The position numbers and the translations under genes are program-made. Below the pieces are notes generated by a model, which was given only the letters and a program-made list of their open reading frames with translations, was not told the DNA's origin and searched no databases. DNA of 64,000 nt from Volvox africanus. Lineage: Eukaryota; Chlorophyta; Chlorophyceae; Chlamydomonadales; Volvocaceae. Positions 33,992-43,972 of this stretch are shown here, piece after piece. The stretch lies in NCBI GenBank assembly GCA_030268105.1, contig BSDZ01000016.1, positions 3,231,501-3,295,500 on the forward strand, read 5' to 3'. Each line of letters starts with the position of its first letter. Position 1 is the stretch's first letter.

Positions 33992-34629
33992 GTACCTTAT
34001 CGCAAACCAGGCCAAACTCTCCCGCCAAAATAAAGCAGCCCGGAGGAGGACCCTGCGCCGGGGATTGCGGCTGTTCGGAGTCATTAACGCACAGGAGGAG
34101 GGGTCGGTTCAACCGACGCGAAGCTGCATCACCGTCATGAAGCAGAAATGGAGAATGGTCTCAACATCGAAACTCGACCATCAGATGTCCGTCACCGCGG
34201 ATCAGGACATCCCTGGAGGTATGCCGCAGCAATGTGGTACGGCGGAAATCGGCATTCAACTGGTAAGCAGTACTACTGGCGATGGTGCTGGTGCTGGTGC
34301 TGCCGTTGCAGTTGCCTCTATTTCTGCGGGTACTGGTGTTATTACTCCTGGCGCTGGTGCTGATGATCGTGAGGGCGGCAACAGCAGCACAACTGCTGTT
34401 GGCGATCATCACCAGTTGTCGCCGCAGCCACGGCAGCCCCTGTCGCCCTCCTTTGCTGGTGGCGGCATCGATAAAACCACCACCACCACCACCACCACCA
34501 CCACCACCACCAGCATTGCTTGTTACGCATCTCCGGCATCTCTGCTTCCTGTTGCCTCCGGAGCAAGCATTGGCAGCATGCACCAACAGGCCACGACGCG
34601 CTCGTCGTCCGCCCCCATGACGCCGACAG
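33992..34629 (+). pseudogene. Pmp-like gene, cytoplasmic loop exon with poly-Thr tract
   Basis: Acceptor GCAAGCAG. Starts with a basic juxtamembrane stretch (NQAKLSRQNKAARRRTLRRG) and continues into a low-complexity Gly/Ala/Ser/Thr region containing twelve consecutive Thr from an ACC microsatellite (34476-34512). Donor GTAACG in phase 1 agrees with the next exon. Confidence 0.65.
34476..34512. repeat. (ACC)n microsatellite inside an exon
   Basis: Twelve ACC units encode a poly-Thr run in the cytoplasmic loop of the Pmp-like product; length changes would keep the frame. Confidence 0.9.
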
Positions 34630-34848
34630 GTAACGCTTACATCCTGCTGCTCAAGTTCATCATACCGCCTGTAGTAATCGTACATGTACGGTACACACCA
34701 ACACGATTTACAGGTGCAGAAGCACCTTGTCAGCATGTTGAGAGGCGTTTGAGGCTCCCAATTACTACACCGCCCCCGGAGAGTTCCATTGTTTCTCCGT
34801 CAGGATCATTGTTTCCCTCAAGCTAGTGTTCCCTACGACTCCCAGCAG

Positions 34849-35417
34849 GTGGGCCCCAAATCGTCAACGCCAAGCTGCAGCAGCAGCCCACAGCTGCTAC
34901 CCCGACATCTCAAATCAGCAGCCTCCATAGCTGCCTTCAGGTGCCCCCGCTGGCGACCTGCAATCCTACAAACGCCGCCGGCTCTAATACAAACGTGGGC
35001 AGCAATGTCAGCAGTGATGAGCGCAATGAGAATGAGACGCCCTGGCCGCAACAGCTGACACCATCGCCTTTCCTTAGCGGACCGCCTCTCTCTCCCGCAT
35101 CGGAGCATGTGCAGGATGCTGGTCACTGCGTGGATTCCGAAGGCAGCAGGGGCGATCAGGGGGAACAGCGCAGTGTTGAGGATCAGGAACAGCTGGGCTG
35201 GTTTAGGGCCATGTGGTCTCAGCTTCGACGTGAGACCGTGAATCCGCTGCGACTGCTGATGTTCGCGGACCAGTCTGTGACCCTAAGCCAGCAGCTGGGG
35301 GTGGTTGCCATCGTGGCAAGTTTCATCTTGTACCCTTCGCTTTGCCAAATCTCACTCGGCATCTTCGCCTGCTACAAAATCGACCCTGCATCCGGGTCGT
35401 TTAAAGAGAACCGGAAG
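34849..35417 (+). pseudogene. Pmp-like gene, loop and membrane exon
   Basis: Acceptor CCCAGCAG, phase 1 start (G|GPQIVNAKL...). After a hydrophilic loop with a Gln tract comes RRETVNPLRLLMFADQS and a helix (VVAIVASFILYPSLCQISL) ending ...YKIDPASGSFKENRK before donor GTAGAT. Phases match on both sides. Confidence 0.78.
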
Positions 35418-35664
35418 GTAGATGCGTGGGCAACTGGGTCCGTGCGTGCATGGAGCCACAAAATCATACAAATAACAATCCAGCCGGCAGTCCCCGTGCC
35501 TCGGAGTGAACCCTGCACCCCAGCTACTTGTACACAAGGCAGGAGCTGCGCGCCACGGCTATGTATTCTTGTTCGTAGCTGAGTATACATACACGCACAA
35601 CACACGGTTGCTACAACATATGCATGGCTGGCCTTGACGTCCCTTGACATGATTGCCCTTTTAG

Positions 35665-35879
35665 GCAACCTGGTCACATGGCTACTGGGTGAGGAACATG
35701 CAGCAGGAGTGCTACGCGGGGGTCCACAAGCGTGTGTATGTGCCCATCGGCATCGCCACTGTACTGCTCTTCTGTTTCTGCCCGCCTATCATCTACTTGA
35801 TCCTGACAGCGAGGTGCCGTCGCAACTTCAACAACATTCGTATGCGAATTCAGTACGGCTTCCTGTACCAGCAGTACAA
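35665..35879 (+). pseudogene. Pmp-like gene, membrane exon
   Basis: Acceptor CTTTTAG; reads ATWSHGYWVRNMQQECYAGVH, then a helix (VPIGIATVLLFCFCPPIIYLIL) and a basic loop ending FLYQQYK across donor GTAAGT (phase 2). Confidence 0.82.
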
Positions 35880-36333
35880 GTAAGTTTTCGCTAGCTGCGG
35901 TATCCTATCTTGGTACCAACGGCCTTCATCGTTGTACAGCAGACCGACGTCAGGGGAACTCCAACCTAGGCTGAGAACTGATGATGACATTACATGTTTT
36001 GTTTGTACATCGCATGTCCATAAGTGCAGAGATAAGGAAATGGAACACAGAGCCCTAAGTGCCGCGGAATTATTTCGAAGCTGGGGGATATTATTCTTCG
36101 CTTGCTTGTATATGTCTGCATATATGACCACTACTGGATTGATTTCGAACCTGGGGAAGCAGGCAAGGTCCGCCGCATCTCTGAAATGGCTCCGTAGCCT
36201 CCATGGTATGACTGTAAACGCGGGATATACGGCATGGTAGATACAAATCGCAATCCGCAAATGAACCAACTGCTTCCAGGTATGGTCCTGAGGTAGCTGT
36301 GTGTACACCTTCATGCATCACTCGTACAAGCAG

Positions 36334-36418
36334 GCCTGAGTTCTTTTGGTGGGCCAGTATGCGGCAGCTCCAGGTGCTCGCACTCATCACGGTGGAGGTC
36401 TTTGGGCGCGGACTGCCG
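36334..36418 (+). pseudogene. Pmp-like gene, 85-bp exon
   Basis: Too short for a simple ORF search but fits exactly: acceptor ACAAGCAG, one base completing Lys, then PEFFWWASMRQLQVLALITV and EVFGRGLP before donor GTGAGT (phase 0). Confidence 0.8.
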
Positions 36419-36992
36419 GTGAGTGCAATACACAGTGCATGACCACCGAGCGCCACATGAGTGGCCGTGGCAATGCTTGGATGGTGTGTGGCCCCTGCGG
36501 CATCTCTACATCCTCTTATGTGGCTGTTTGCGGGCGCGCCACATGGTGCCAGCCACACGTTGGCGCCACTTCTGGTGCATGCACGTGACACATGCACGGA
36601 CGGACAGGCCATCGCCCCTCCATGCATACATAGCTAGACTGCTGACGGACGATTCCTCGGATCGCAATCAAGTCCTCCATTAAACCCAGGAGCCAGATGG
36701 CTAGCTACTCTCTCGTAATTGCCGTACCATATGACCAGCCCGACTTGCATCCTGATTAAGCGCCAGGTTAATGCGTATGTGTACCATAAGACTTCACTGT
36801 CCCATGCACGGGTATCTGTATGCACAAGGTCGTGACGTAGACCGCAACATGAATGGGTGCATCAATCTGTAGTATCTTCGGGTGTAGCGTCCGGGATGGA
36901 CCGTGTCACTCTGGTCATCTTCCGATCGGGCCTTTGCTTATTACGTGGATATACCAGAGATTCAGCACAATTGGCGTCTATAGGTCCACCAG

Positions 36993-37168
36993 CAGGCGCT
37001 AATGCTTCTGTCGGTGCTCATCGTCATCGCCGCCATCAACAACTCCAGCTCTCCGGAGCGCTTCCATGAACTTCCTGGAGTTCTTGTCGATGTGCGTTCA
37101 GCCTGACGCTCACACTCGGGCTCTTCTTCGTGGGGACCGGAGAAGACCAGCTGTCGAGCTCAGCCGCG
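36993..37168 (+). pseudogene. Pmp-like gene, penultimate exon with 7-nt loss
   Basis: Compared with the intact copy at 7121-7303 this exon lacks 5 nt after GAACTTC and 2 nt after GTGCGTT. The frame now ends at TGA 37104-37106, removing the second hydrophobic segment and the C-terminal exon from the product. Confidence 0.9.
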
Positions 37169-37436
37169 GTATGTCGAATTTATTCTGCATTTTGCTTGTA
37201 TGTGCCTCATTAAGGATAGTGCTTATTTACAATACATACTGCAATTAGGACATGTACTTGTCTGAAGTCCATGTTATCTAGTTGGGCTCCTTGTACCCAC
37301 ATAGGCAACGCATGGCAGGCTTGCTTTGGTCAAGCAATTGATGAATGCGTTAAAAAACATGTGTTTGGTATGTAGCTGCTGACCCACCCCTCCAAAAACC
37401 CTAAGAATACCTATATGGACCGTTCATTGGTTGCAG

Positions 37437-37703
37437 ACCGCTGTGGGCGCACTCATCCTGACGATCAACGCCTGTTTCATCGGCTGCGCGCTCTTCATAT
37501 CAGCCAAGCAGAAAGCCATGCGAGCCCGGATACTTTTGACGTCTTCCTGGAACAGCTTGGTGTCCAGGATGTCCATATTCAAGGCATTGGATAAGATGGA
37601 GCAGATGAACTCTCAGACCAGCACCCGCAGCAGAGGTTTCATTGTGAATGTGAAGCGATCGGGCAGGAATGGGAGACTCCCATTATATTCACGAAGACCC
37701 TAG
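37437..37703 (+). pseudogene. Pmp-like gene, terminal exon
   Basis: Acceptor GGTTGCAG, 88 codons and TAG (TAVGALILTINACFIGC..., basic tail). Open in itself and about 92% identical at protein level to 7589-7855, but out of frame with the preceding exon because of its 7-nt loss. Confidence 0.88.
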
Positions 37704-38165
37704 CAAGCAGCGGGGTAATCGGTCGTTCATAAATAGGTACATAATGATGTAATAAGGGGGATGACAAGAGGGAGTTTTGAATGAAGGAAAGCATGCCAGC
37801 GGCATCAGTCATGTGCGTTCTTCGTTATGCCTTTCAGGTTGGAGCTAGGTTTCGGTTTGTTTCTTGAAAGTCCCTTCTTTGAGGCAACCTGCGGAGGAGG
37901 TTCATCGGTATGACTGTCGTGCTCGACTGGCATTATTTGGCAGGTTGAATCATCCTTCGCCTAGAGCCCAATCCTTGCAAAGAACGAAGGCCATACACAA
38001 ATTTTCCCCACTCTCCATCCACAACCCATGATCCACAATGGTATAGTCTGTGCTCTAACAATGCCCAGTCTATACCCGAGCACCCCATGGACCACATATC
38101 ACCCGGGTCACCATAATCTCCAAACTCCTCATCGTGGCTCTCTTGCCTCTTACGTCTGTATTTTT

Positions 38166-38560
38166 GGAGGCTGACTATAGTTGGACTATTTTCAGAAATA
38201 GCCGATTCGACTATAGCCAACCAATAGACAATTGTTTTAGACGATAATAACATCGACTTTAGTATGAGACTATAGTCCAACTATAGTCATCCTAGCTATA
38301 GTCGATGTCAGCTATAGCTGATCATACTATAGTTTGATCAGCTATAGCTAGCATCGACTGTAGCTTGGACTGTAGCTTGGACGACTATAGCTGAAAGTCC
38401 CTAGCTATAGTTGATGTCAGCTATAGCTGATCAAACTATAGTATGATCAGCTATAGCTGGCATCGACTATAGCTTCGACTATAGTCCAACTATAGTCGAG
38501 CTAAGTCGTCCAAGCTATAGTTGATGCCAGCTATAGCTGATCAAATTATAGTTTGCAGCG
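38166..38560. repeat. Left subterminal CTATAG array
   Basis: Dense imperfect palindromes built on CTATAG with GAC/TGAT/AGC flanks, in both orientations, arranged so that long stretches can fold on themselves. Likely transposase-binding or structural end sequence. Confidence 0.85.
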
Positions 38561-38608
38561 GTCGGCGGAGGCCATGCAATTGCTGTACGGGATTCAATCA
38601 TTATCCGG

Positions 38609-39779
38609 TTGTATACATTACAGGGGTACATATTGTACAGTCATAGCCCGACAGCGCCACCTGCCTTGGTCCTCTCTTTGTCCTGGCCTCCTCCTCCTTC
38701 ACATCATTCTCACAAATCGCTGACATCCCAACTTGGCCTTGTTGAACCATGCCATCCTACTTCACCCATTGTCTCCCTTCACCTCTGCTGGTCGTGGCTC
38801 CCAGCCCCACACCTTTACTTCCAGAATCATCGGCATTCCAACAAGGCCACCCTACTTCACCAATCCGTCTCCCTTCACCTCTGCTGGGTGTGGCTAAAAA
38901 TCAATACAACCAGAGAAAAAGTTTTGAAATATTTATACATAAAATTTTGAAAATGCTAATTAATGCCAGTGCTAAAATTCAGAAAAATAACCGATATTAC
39001 CATCCTCACCGTCAGAATAATTTATTTGACTGGATTACCTGTTGTATCCTTCTTCGATCATGCACTGAATCTGCACGTCTGGATGTTAGCTACATGCGCA
39101 CCGTGCTTACGAACAGCAAGGCGATTCAATGCGAGTAAAGTGACAGCGGAAGACTCAGCAACAAGGAAAGATCCAACTTACAATAGACTTCAATTACAGA
39201 TAGGTAGTCGGCCGTCAGACCCCGCGGGCAATGCTCATCATCCGGCTGAAGATGGTATGCTGAAATAGCTCAGGCCGAATATAAATGAGTAAAGCATATA
39301 TAATAGAATCAGATTGAGTTAAATACGGGAGTACTTGATCCAAAATAGCATCGAGCCGACTTCAGTCTCTAGGCGGCCGTCCTCGCACCCTTCACGTCGC
39401 GATACCGATGTGCAGTACAGGTCTCACTGGATTTCGATCTCAAGTGTGAGTACCTTCTTAGCATTGTTATGAATATCGCGTAATCCGTGATATTAATGGA
39501 TGCAACGCATGCAATATGCGAAGGTCCGAATATCGATATTTGGTTGCCAACCCAACCATCGCGATCGTCGTGTTCTCGCATACGCGTATGGTTTATGACA
39601 TGGATGAGGTAATAATGTTTAAATTATTATTACGTGGGATATTATGCCAACAGATAGATCGCGCATTAATTATCAGCCTCAAGTTTAACATGTTGACCGA
39701 CGGTGCAATGTCGTAGATGATAATGCGACATGCCTGATTAGCTAGATATACTTGAATATATCATGCTAATATGATTATA
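38609..39779. other. Transposon interior, no gene recognised
   Basis: Contains a partial tandem duplication of about 95 bp around 38750-38900 (CTTCACCTCTGCTGG repeated), and a piece of it (GGCTCCCAGCCCCAC) recurs at 39893. Open frames here lack motifs and look like chance. Confidence 0.5.
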
Positions 39780-42717
39780 TCATGCTTCGTAATGCTCGAA
39801 TGTATCGCGGTCTACTTCGGTGCAAGTGGTGATCGAACCGGCATACAACATTACCCTTATCTGTGTTTGAGGTGCTTTTGACAGTCGCAGGGGCTCCCAG
39901 CCCCACGCCTTTACTTCCATAGCAGCCATGGTGGCACCCAGTATCACGCTGACCTGGCAGGGATGTAGCTGCATTCCCATCCCCTCCTCCCTCACTGCTT
40001 CTGCCACCTCGTCTGGCACTACGGGCAGCAGCTCCTCAGGGGGCGGCCCGACGAGGTTATTCAACACAAACTGTGACGTTTTGTCGTCATCCTTAGGATC
40101 TACCGGCTTCATATCAGAGGCCCCACGTTTCCCCACAATTGGCCGTGGGGTCCGAACAATTCAAACACGCTCGATGATGACTCCAAGGGGATGCACCCAA
40201 AGGAGGCATGTGGTGCACCAGGCTTCCTGCAGCGGGGGGTGAGGGTGGGGGTGCGGTTTTGGGTTAGGCTCGAGTTCGACTTCTTTTTCTTCCGTCCCTT
40301 TGCCACCCACCACACCTGTGCCATTGCAACGGTCGGAGGTGAAGCTCCCTGTTCCAGTCCTCCTCAGGTGCTTCGAACCACCTCACATACACCAAGTCAT
40401 GGGTCTCCTGTGTATGTGTCATGCTGAGCAGAAGCTGTACCTGTGTTCCAAGCCAATTTCATTTATGTCAGCGCTGGGAACCCCCCTCCCCCCCCCACAC
40501 ACACAGCAAGACAGTAATCCCGACAACAGGTGCGTGCTTACCCGCCCATACCAAACGCCATTTTCGTCGCTCCGAACCGACACGTCACAAACAGCCGCCT
40601 CAGTACGGTTCCCAAACAGGGTCCCCGCGAGACGGCCGCTAAGCACGTACACAACTGTCTCGTACGGAGCATAGTACAGGTAGCATATCCGCCGAACAGT
40701 CACCTGTATCACGACGAACATGTTTGATGCAAGCAGCACTGGGCAGTGCAGCCAGTAGCAGTATCTAGGCGAAGTTGTAATAAAAAGTTACCTGGCAGAG
40801 CTCAAGCTGGCTTTGGGAAAGGCCCCAGATGTCCTTTAGCTGCTTACTTAAACACGAGGTCAGGTACTTGGCGCCGTCCACGGCCCCTGCATGACAAGTC
40901 ATCATAGATTAATTCCAGCAGCCAGAGACAGACGAGTGTACCGGCAGTCAGCTGAACCTACCGGCAGAAGAGAATCGCTGGCATGCCTCCAGCCAAGGCA
41001 AGGTCAAGCCGGTCCTCCCCATGGCGTAGGTCTTGCTGCTAATGACTCTTGAACGCTTCATCGAGTACCAGGAAGGCAAACGAGGTTGTTAGATACAAGA
41101 CCGCATCAGCGTGGCAAAAACGGAAAATTTGCTGCACTAACCGTGTTGTCTGAAGTGGCCATGTCAGCTCCAGAGTCGTGGACTGGGCATGGCGCGACAA
41201 TACCAAGTTTTCCAACAACCTGATAAGGAAGAATGTGATGCTGAGCACGATCCGTTAGGTATGATAAGGCAAGCGATGAATAGGCCAGACCTGCTCTTGG
41301 AGGGCGTCGTTCTTCTTGTTTGTGAACTACCATGCCGCTCGAAGGGTTTTATTGCAGCTCTCCTTTGGGCCCGTGGAAGTGAGATCGGTCATGCCATACT
41401 GCCGGATGGCTTCTGCGTACTTCCGCATCTCCCAACAGCCATTCCCCCTAGGCCCAGTCTGCTCCCTTGCACGGACGCCATCACCTCCCAAATGTCCGCA
41501 ACACACATATGCTTGCCCAAGACGTGCCCAGGCAATAGCTCCAGTGGAAGGTGTTCCGCTGCAGCTTGTGCCCTATCCAAAGCAGACTGGTCCTGGCGGG
41601 AAAGGGCCTCCTGGAGATCAGCGTACACCACGCCCAGTGGCCCAGCGCTCCACAGTGTGTCCCCGCTGAACACTGCCGCCAGTGCCATTCCAATGGTGTC
41701 AGGCGCGCAAAGCTGGTCGCGCCAGGTCAAAACTTGGACACAGGCAATCGGAGCCGAGCCGCCAGTACCCCCGCACGGTACTGCTCTGCGTGGTGTAGGC
41801 GGGGTTAGGACATGCACGGGGCTCAGCGACGGCCCCACAGACCCCATGGCTCCTCAGACCCGGCACGTGAACGCGACAACCCCTGCCGGGGCCTCGGTGG
41901 AAAGCCCGGAACCACCCTCCCCTTGTAGTGCTCCGTCGGGCCTGCTCTCGCATTCACACTTCCACCCACGGGCAACACGGGATCCAGGGTTGTGGATGCA
42001 ACAGCAGCCTCCCCTGCATGCACAGCATCGCATCAGCTACGCTGTCATGGTGACCTGTTCAGATCCCCTATGCCAGCGCCGAGCTCCTCGACACAACCCC
42101 AATCCTTACCGCCTGGCAAAGCGCCTTCAGATGTGTGAGAGCTCCGGGCACTGGTGGTGGTGTGAGCTGCAGGAAGCACGGAAATGGGCATGAGAAGGCG
42201 AGGATACACAGGCAATCTGCACTCCGATCCGTACCTGTCTTTTCAGGTCGCTTACACGCGTCGTCCTCACAGGGAGTGACGTCCTCTGCATCACGGGGAG
42301 AGACGTCCTATGCATTTGGGGAAACAAATGCGTCAAGGTGCATCCCCTGCGTCTAAAAATTGATGTGTGGCCCCAGCTGCCCAAAGCCACCGTGCACCAA
42401 CGCTCACCTTCACCCGTTGGTAGCAGGTGGACCGCGTCGTCAAGGAGAAAGTCCTTGAGGCACTTCACCTCGTTCACGGCGCACGGAATGAAGACAAATC
42501 CTTTAGGACGCGGCATACCTAATACGAAGGTCTCCATGACGTCGATGATAGCGGCTGCGAGGCTGTCTTCAAGAGGAGCAAGCTCTTCCTTCAAAGCGCA
42601 CATTATTGCCGCCATCACCGCTGCGTCCAAGAGAATGCCGTCTTCCACCTTGCATACCGCGCACTCAACATCAGGCCACATAGCAGACATCAGTTGTGCT
42701 GCGCGTGTAATGTCCAT
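39780..42717 (-). pseudogene. Decayed transposase-like gene, several exons
   Basis: Read leftwards from ATG at 42717. The first exon encodes about 120 residues (MDITRAAQLMSAMWPDVECA...). A later segment (41847-41389) contains HVLGKHMCVADIWEVM. About 41430-41310 has RKYAEAIRQYG, TSTGPKESCNKTLRAAW, a TAG, then FTNKKNDALQEQV. 41030-40560 carries spliced segments LTLPWLEACQRFSSAG, AVDGAKYLTSCLSKQLKDIW and RRICYLYYAPYETVVYVLSG. About 40430-40330 has DLVYVRWFEAPEEDW. The C-terminal part (40136-39780) has a frameshift and TGA before it. The T-x-KE-x2-K...TNKK and VRWFE patterns resemble KDZ/Plavaka-type transposases. Exon borders are approximate. Confidence 0.5.
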
Positions 42718-43128
42718 TGGAGGTGTCGTTATGCACCTTTCGTGTGATGTCGTCTACGCTCAGGGTGACGCAATGCCTACAACTATTCTATGCAAACCCG
42801 AATAAAAAATGGCAACCTTATTCGCTTGCCGTATAACGCGAGCGCGTAGTATGGCGACAGAGCAGGCTTCATTTGGCTGCTTCCCTAATTCAGCACGCAT
42901 CCAGAATTAATATGGCTGAAACTCTTATGTTCCTAGGTAAAGCTTGCGTCGTCTGCCATGGTCCCACACTGGACAAAACAATTTCAAATGGTAGCTGACG
43001 AGTTTAAGACATTGGTTGCACGTGAGAATAGTGTAGGTAAATTGCTTCATAAACAACTTCCTAAGCAGTGTGGCATGAGAAAATGCTGCGAGAATCTCAA
43101 ATTTGTTAGCTGTTGCCTGTACCAGATA

Positions 43129-43422
43129 CAGTCGGCACTATAGTCGGACGACTATAGACCATGTCGACTGTAATACATGACTATAGTTGAGGTCGACTAT
43201 AGTTCCGACTTTTCCCCCCAATCGACTATTAGCCGATGCTGCACGCTATAGTAGATCAGAAAAATTACAGACGGCAATAGTCGGCACTATAGTCGGACGA
43301 CTATAGACGATGTCGACTATAGTATACGACTATAGTCGAGGTCGACTATAGATCGACTATGCCCCCCAATCCACTATTAGCCGATGTTGCGCGCTATAGT
43401 CGATCAGAAAAAATACAGACGT
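43129..43422. repeat. Right end duplicated in tandem, with CTATAG array
   Basis: Two copies of about 144 bp (43129-43272 and 43279-43422) share CGGCACTATAGTCGGACGAC and end CAGAAAAATTACAGACGG and CAGAAAAAATACAGACGT. Only the outer copy matches the left terminus exactly; the inner one is a degenerate second terminus. Confidence 0.88.
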
Positions 43423-43972
43423 AGCTCCTATCCGTGCCCCCCTTCAGGTACTTCATCTCTTACCATCCCACATGATGTACAGGGCTTCCACCCAGAACAT
43501 GGAACCGGGGGGTTGGGGCCCCCTTCCCTCCATACTCGGTACCAGTGGCCCTGGCATGAACAAATCCTTCAGCGGTAGCCTCCGAGTTTCCCAAATCCGA
43601 AGGCTTTTCAGCACCACTCGCCACAGCGGTAGTACTGCCACACAATTTGGTTTCTCTTCTGCTATCTCATGCAAGCGCGTCCAAGGGCCAGCTCGAAAGG
43701 CGGACTGACAAACAGCAGCGCTTCTGCCTGTTCTTCAATCCACCGTTGGCCATTGACCGTGAAGACATGCTGCATTCGAGAGGCCCTCTTACACCGCCTG
43801 CCTCAAGCTCCACTGTAACGTGTCTTCTCTCTGGCTTAGGAAATCCGCATACCGCTGCCAGGGCTCCGTCCGAGGGTGCCACACAGCCATGATCTCTGTG
43901 TCATAACGACCACACAATCAGTACAGGTACCAGAAGCTCGCTCAGCCGACCCGGGCCCAGATCTGGGTTCGC
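43422..43972. repeat. Segmental duplication, copy 2, right part
   Basis: Resumes exactly where copy 1 stands at 8870 and runs parallel to 8870-9429 with a few small indels (for example a loss at about 43618), then diverges abruptly after CTGGGTTCGC. Confidence 0.92.

Larger units (their letters stand above)
11467..37703 (+). pseudogene. Pmp-repeat (beta-helix) multi-pass membrane protein gene, disrupted, hosting two retrotransposons
   Basis: Twelve exons can be chained: 11467-12456, 12999-14108, 22043-22388, 30384-30640, 32071-33101, 33461-33701, 33992-34629, 34849-35417, 35665-35879, 36334-36418, 36993-37168 and 37437-37703. The product would have a secreted N-terminal region of chlamydial-Pmp-type repeats (GGA[FLV] and N-x-A motifs, a right-handed beta-helix signature), a Cys-rich membrane-proximal segment, several membrane helices and a cytoplasmic tail. 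I infer a surface or wall-associated role. Phases agree at all but one junction. Defects: a one-base frameshift near 32385, TAG at 32997-32999, a phase mismatch between 33701 and 33992, and 7 nt lost in exon 36993-37168. The true first exon is not identified. Sequencing error could explain some single-base defects but hardly all four. Confidence 0.8.
36853..38152 (+). repeat. Segmental duplication, copy 2, left part
   Basis: Homologous to 7018-8871: intron end, terminal exons and 3' flank of the Pmp-like gene. It lacks about 560 bp of 3' flank present in copy 1. It is interrupted at the TA dinucleotide 38151-38152 by the DNA transposon and resumes at 43422. Confidence 0.93.
38153..43421. mobile_element. 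5.27-kb TIR DNA transposon, TA target site, decayed
   Basis: Termini ACGTCTGTATTTTT (38152-38165) and its reverse complement (about 43409-43422) are inverted. The paralogous site in copy 1 (8870-8871, CCTTAGCTCC) is uninterrupted and holds one TA where here TA occurs on both sides, so TA is the target duplication. About 18 CTATAG hexamers lie within 400 bp of the left end and about 11 within 290 bp of the right end. A minus-strand multi-exon gene with stops and frameshifts fills the interior. Superfamily is uncertain; the protein traces suggest the KDZ/Plavaka/CACTA group. Confidence 0.85.

Noticed and set aside
34161..34736. Minus-strand open frame with poly-Gly/poly-Trp tracts
   Set aside because: Antisense shadow of the (ACC)n and Gly/Ala-rich exon; no motif of its own.
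38609..39268. Pro/His-rich ORFs in the DNA transposon
   Set aside because: Arise from a partial tandem duplication; no start context, splice logic or motif.
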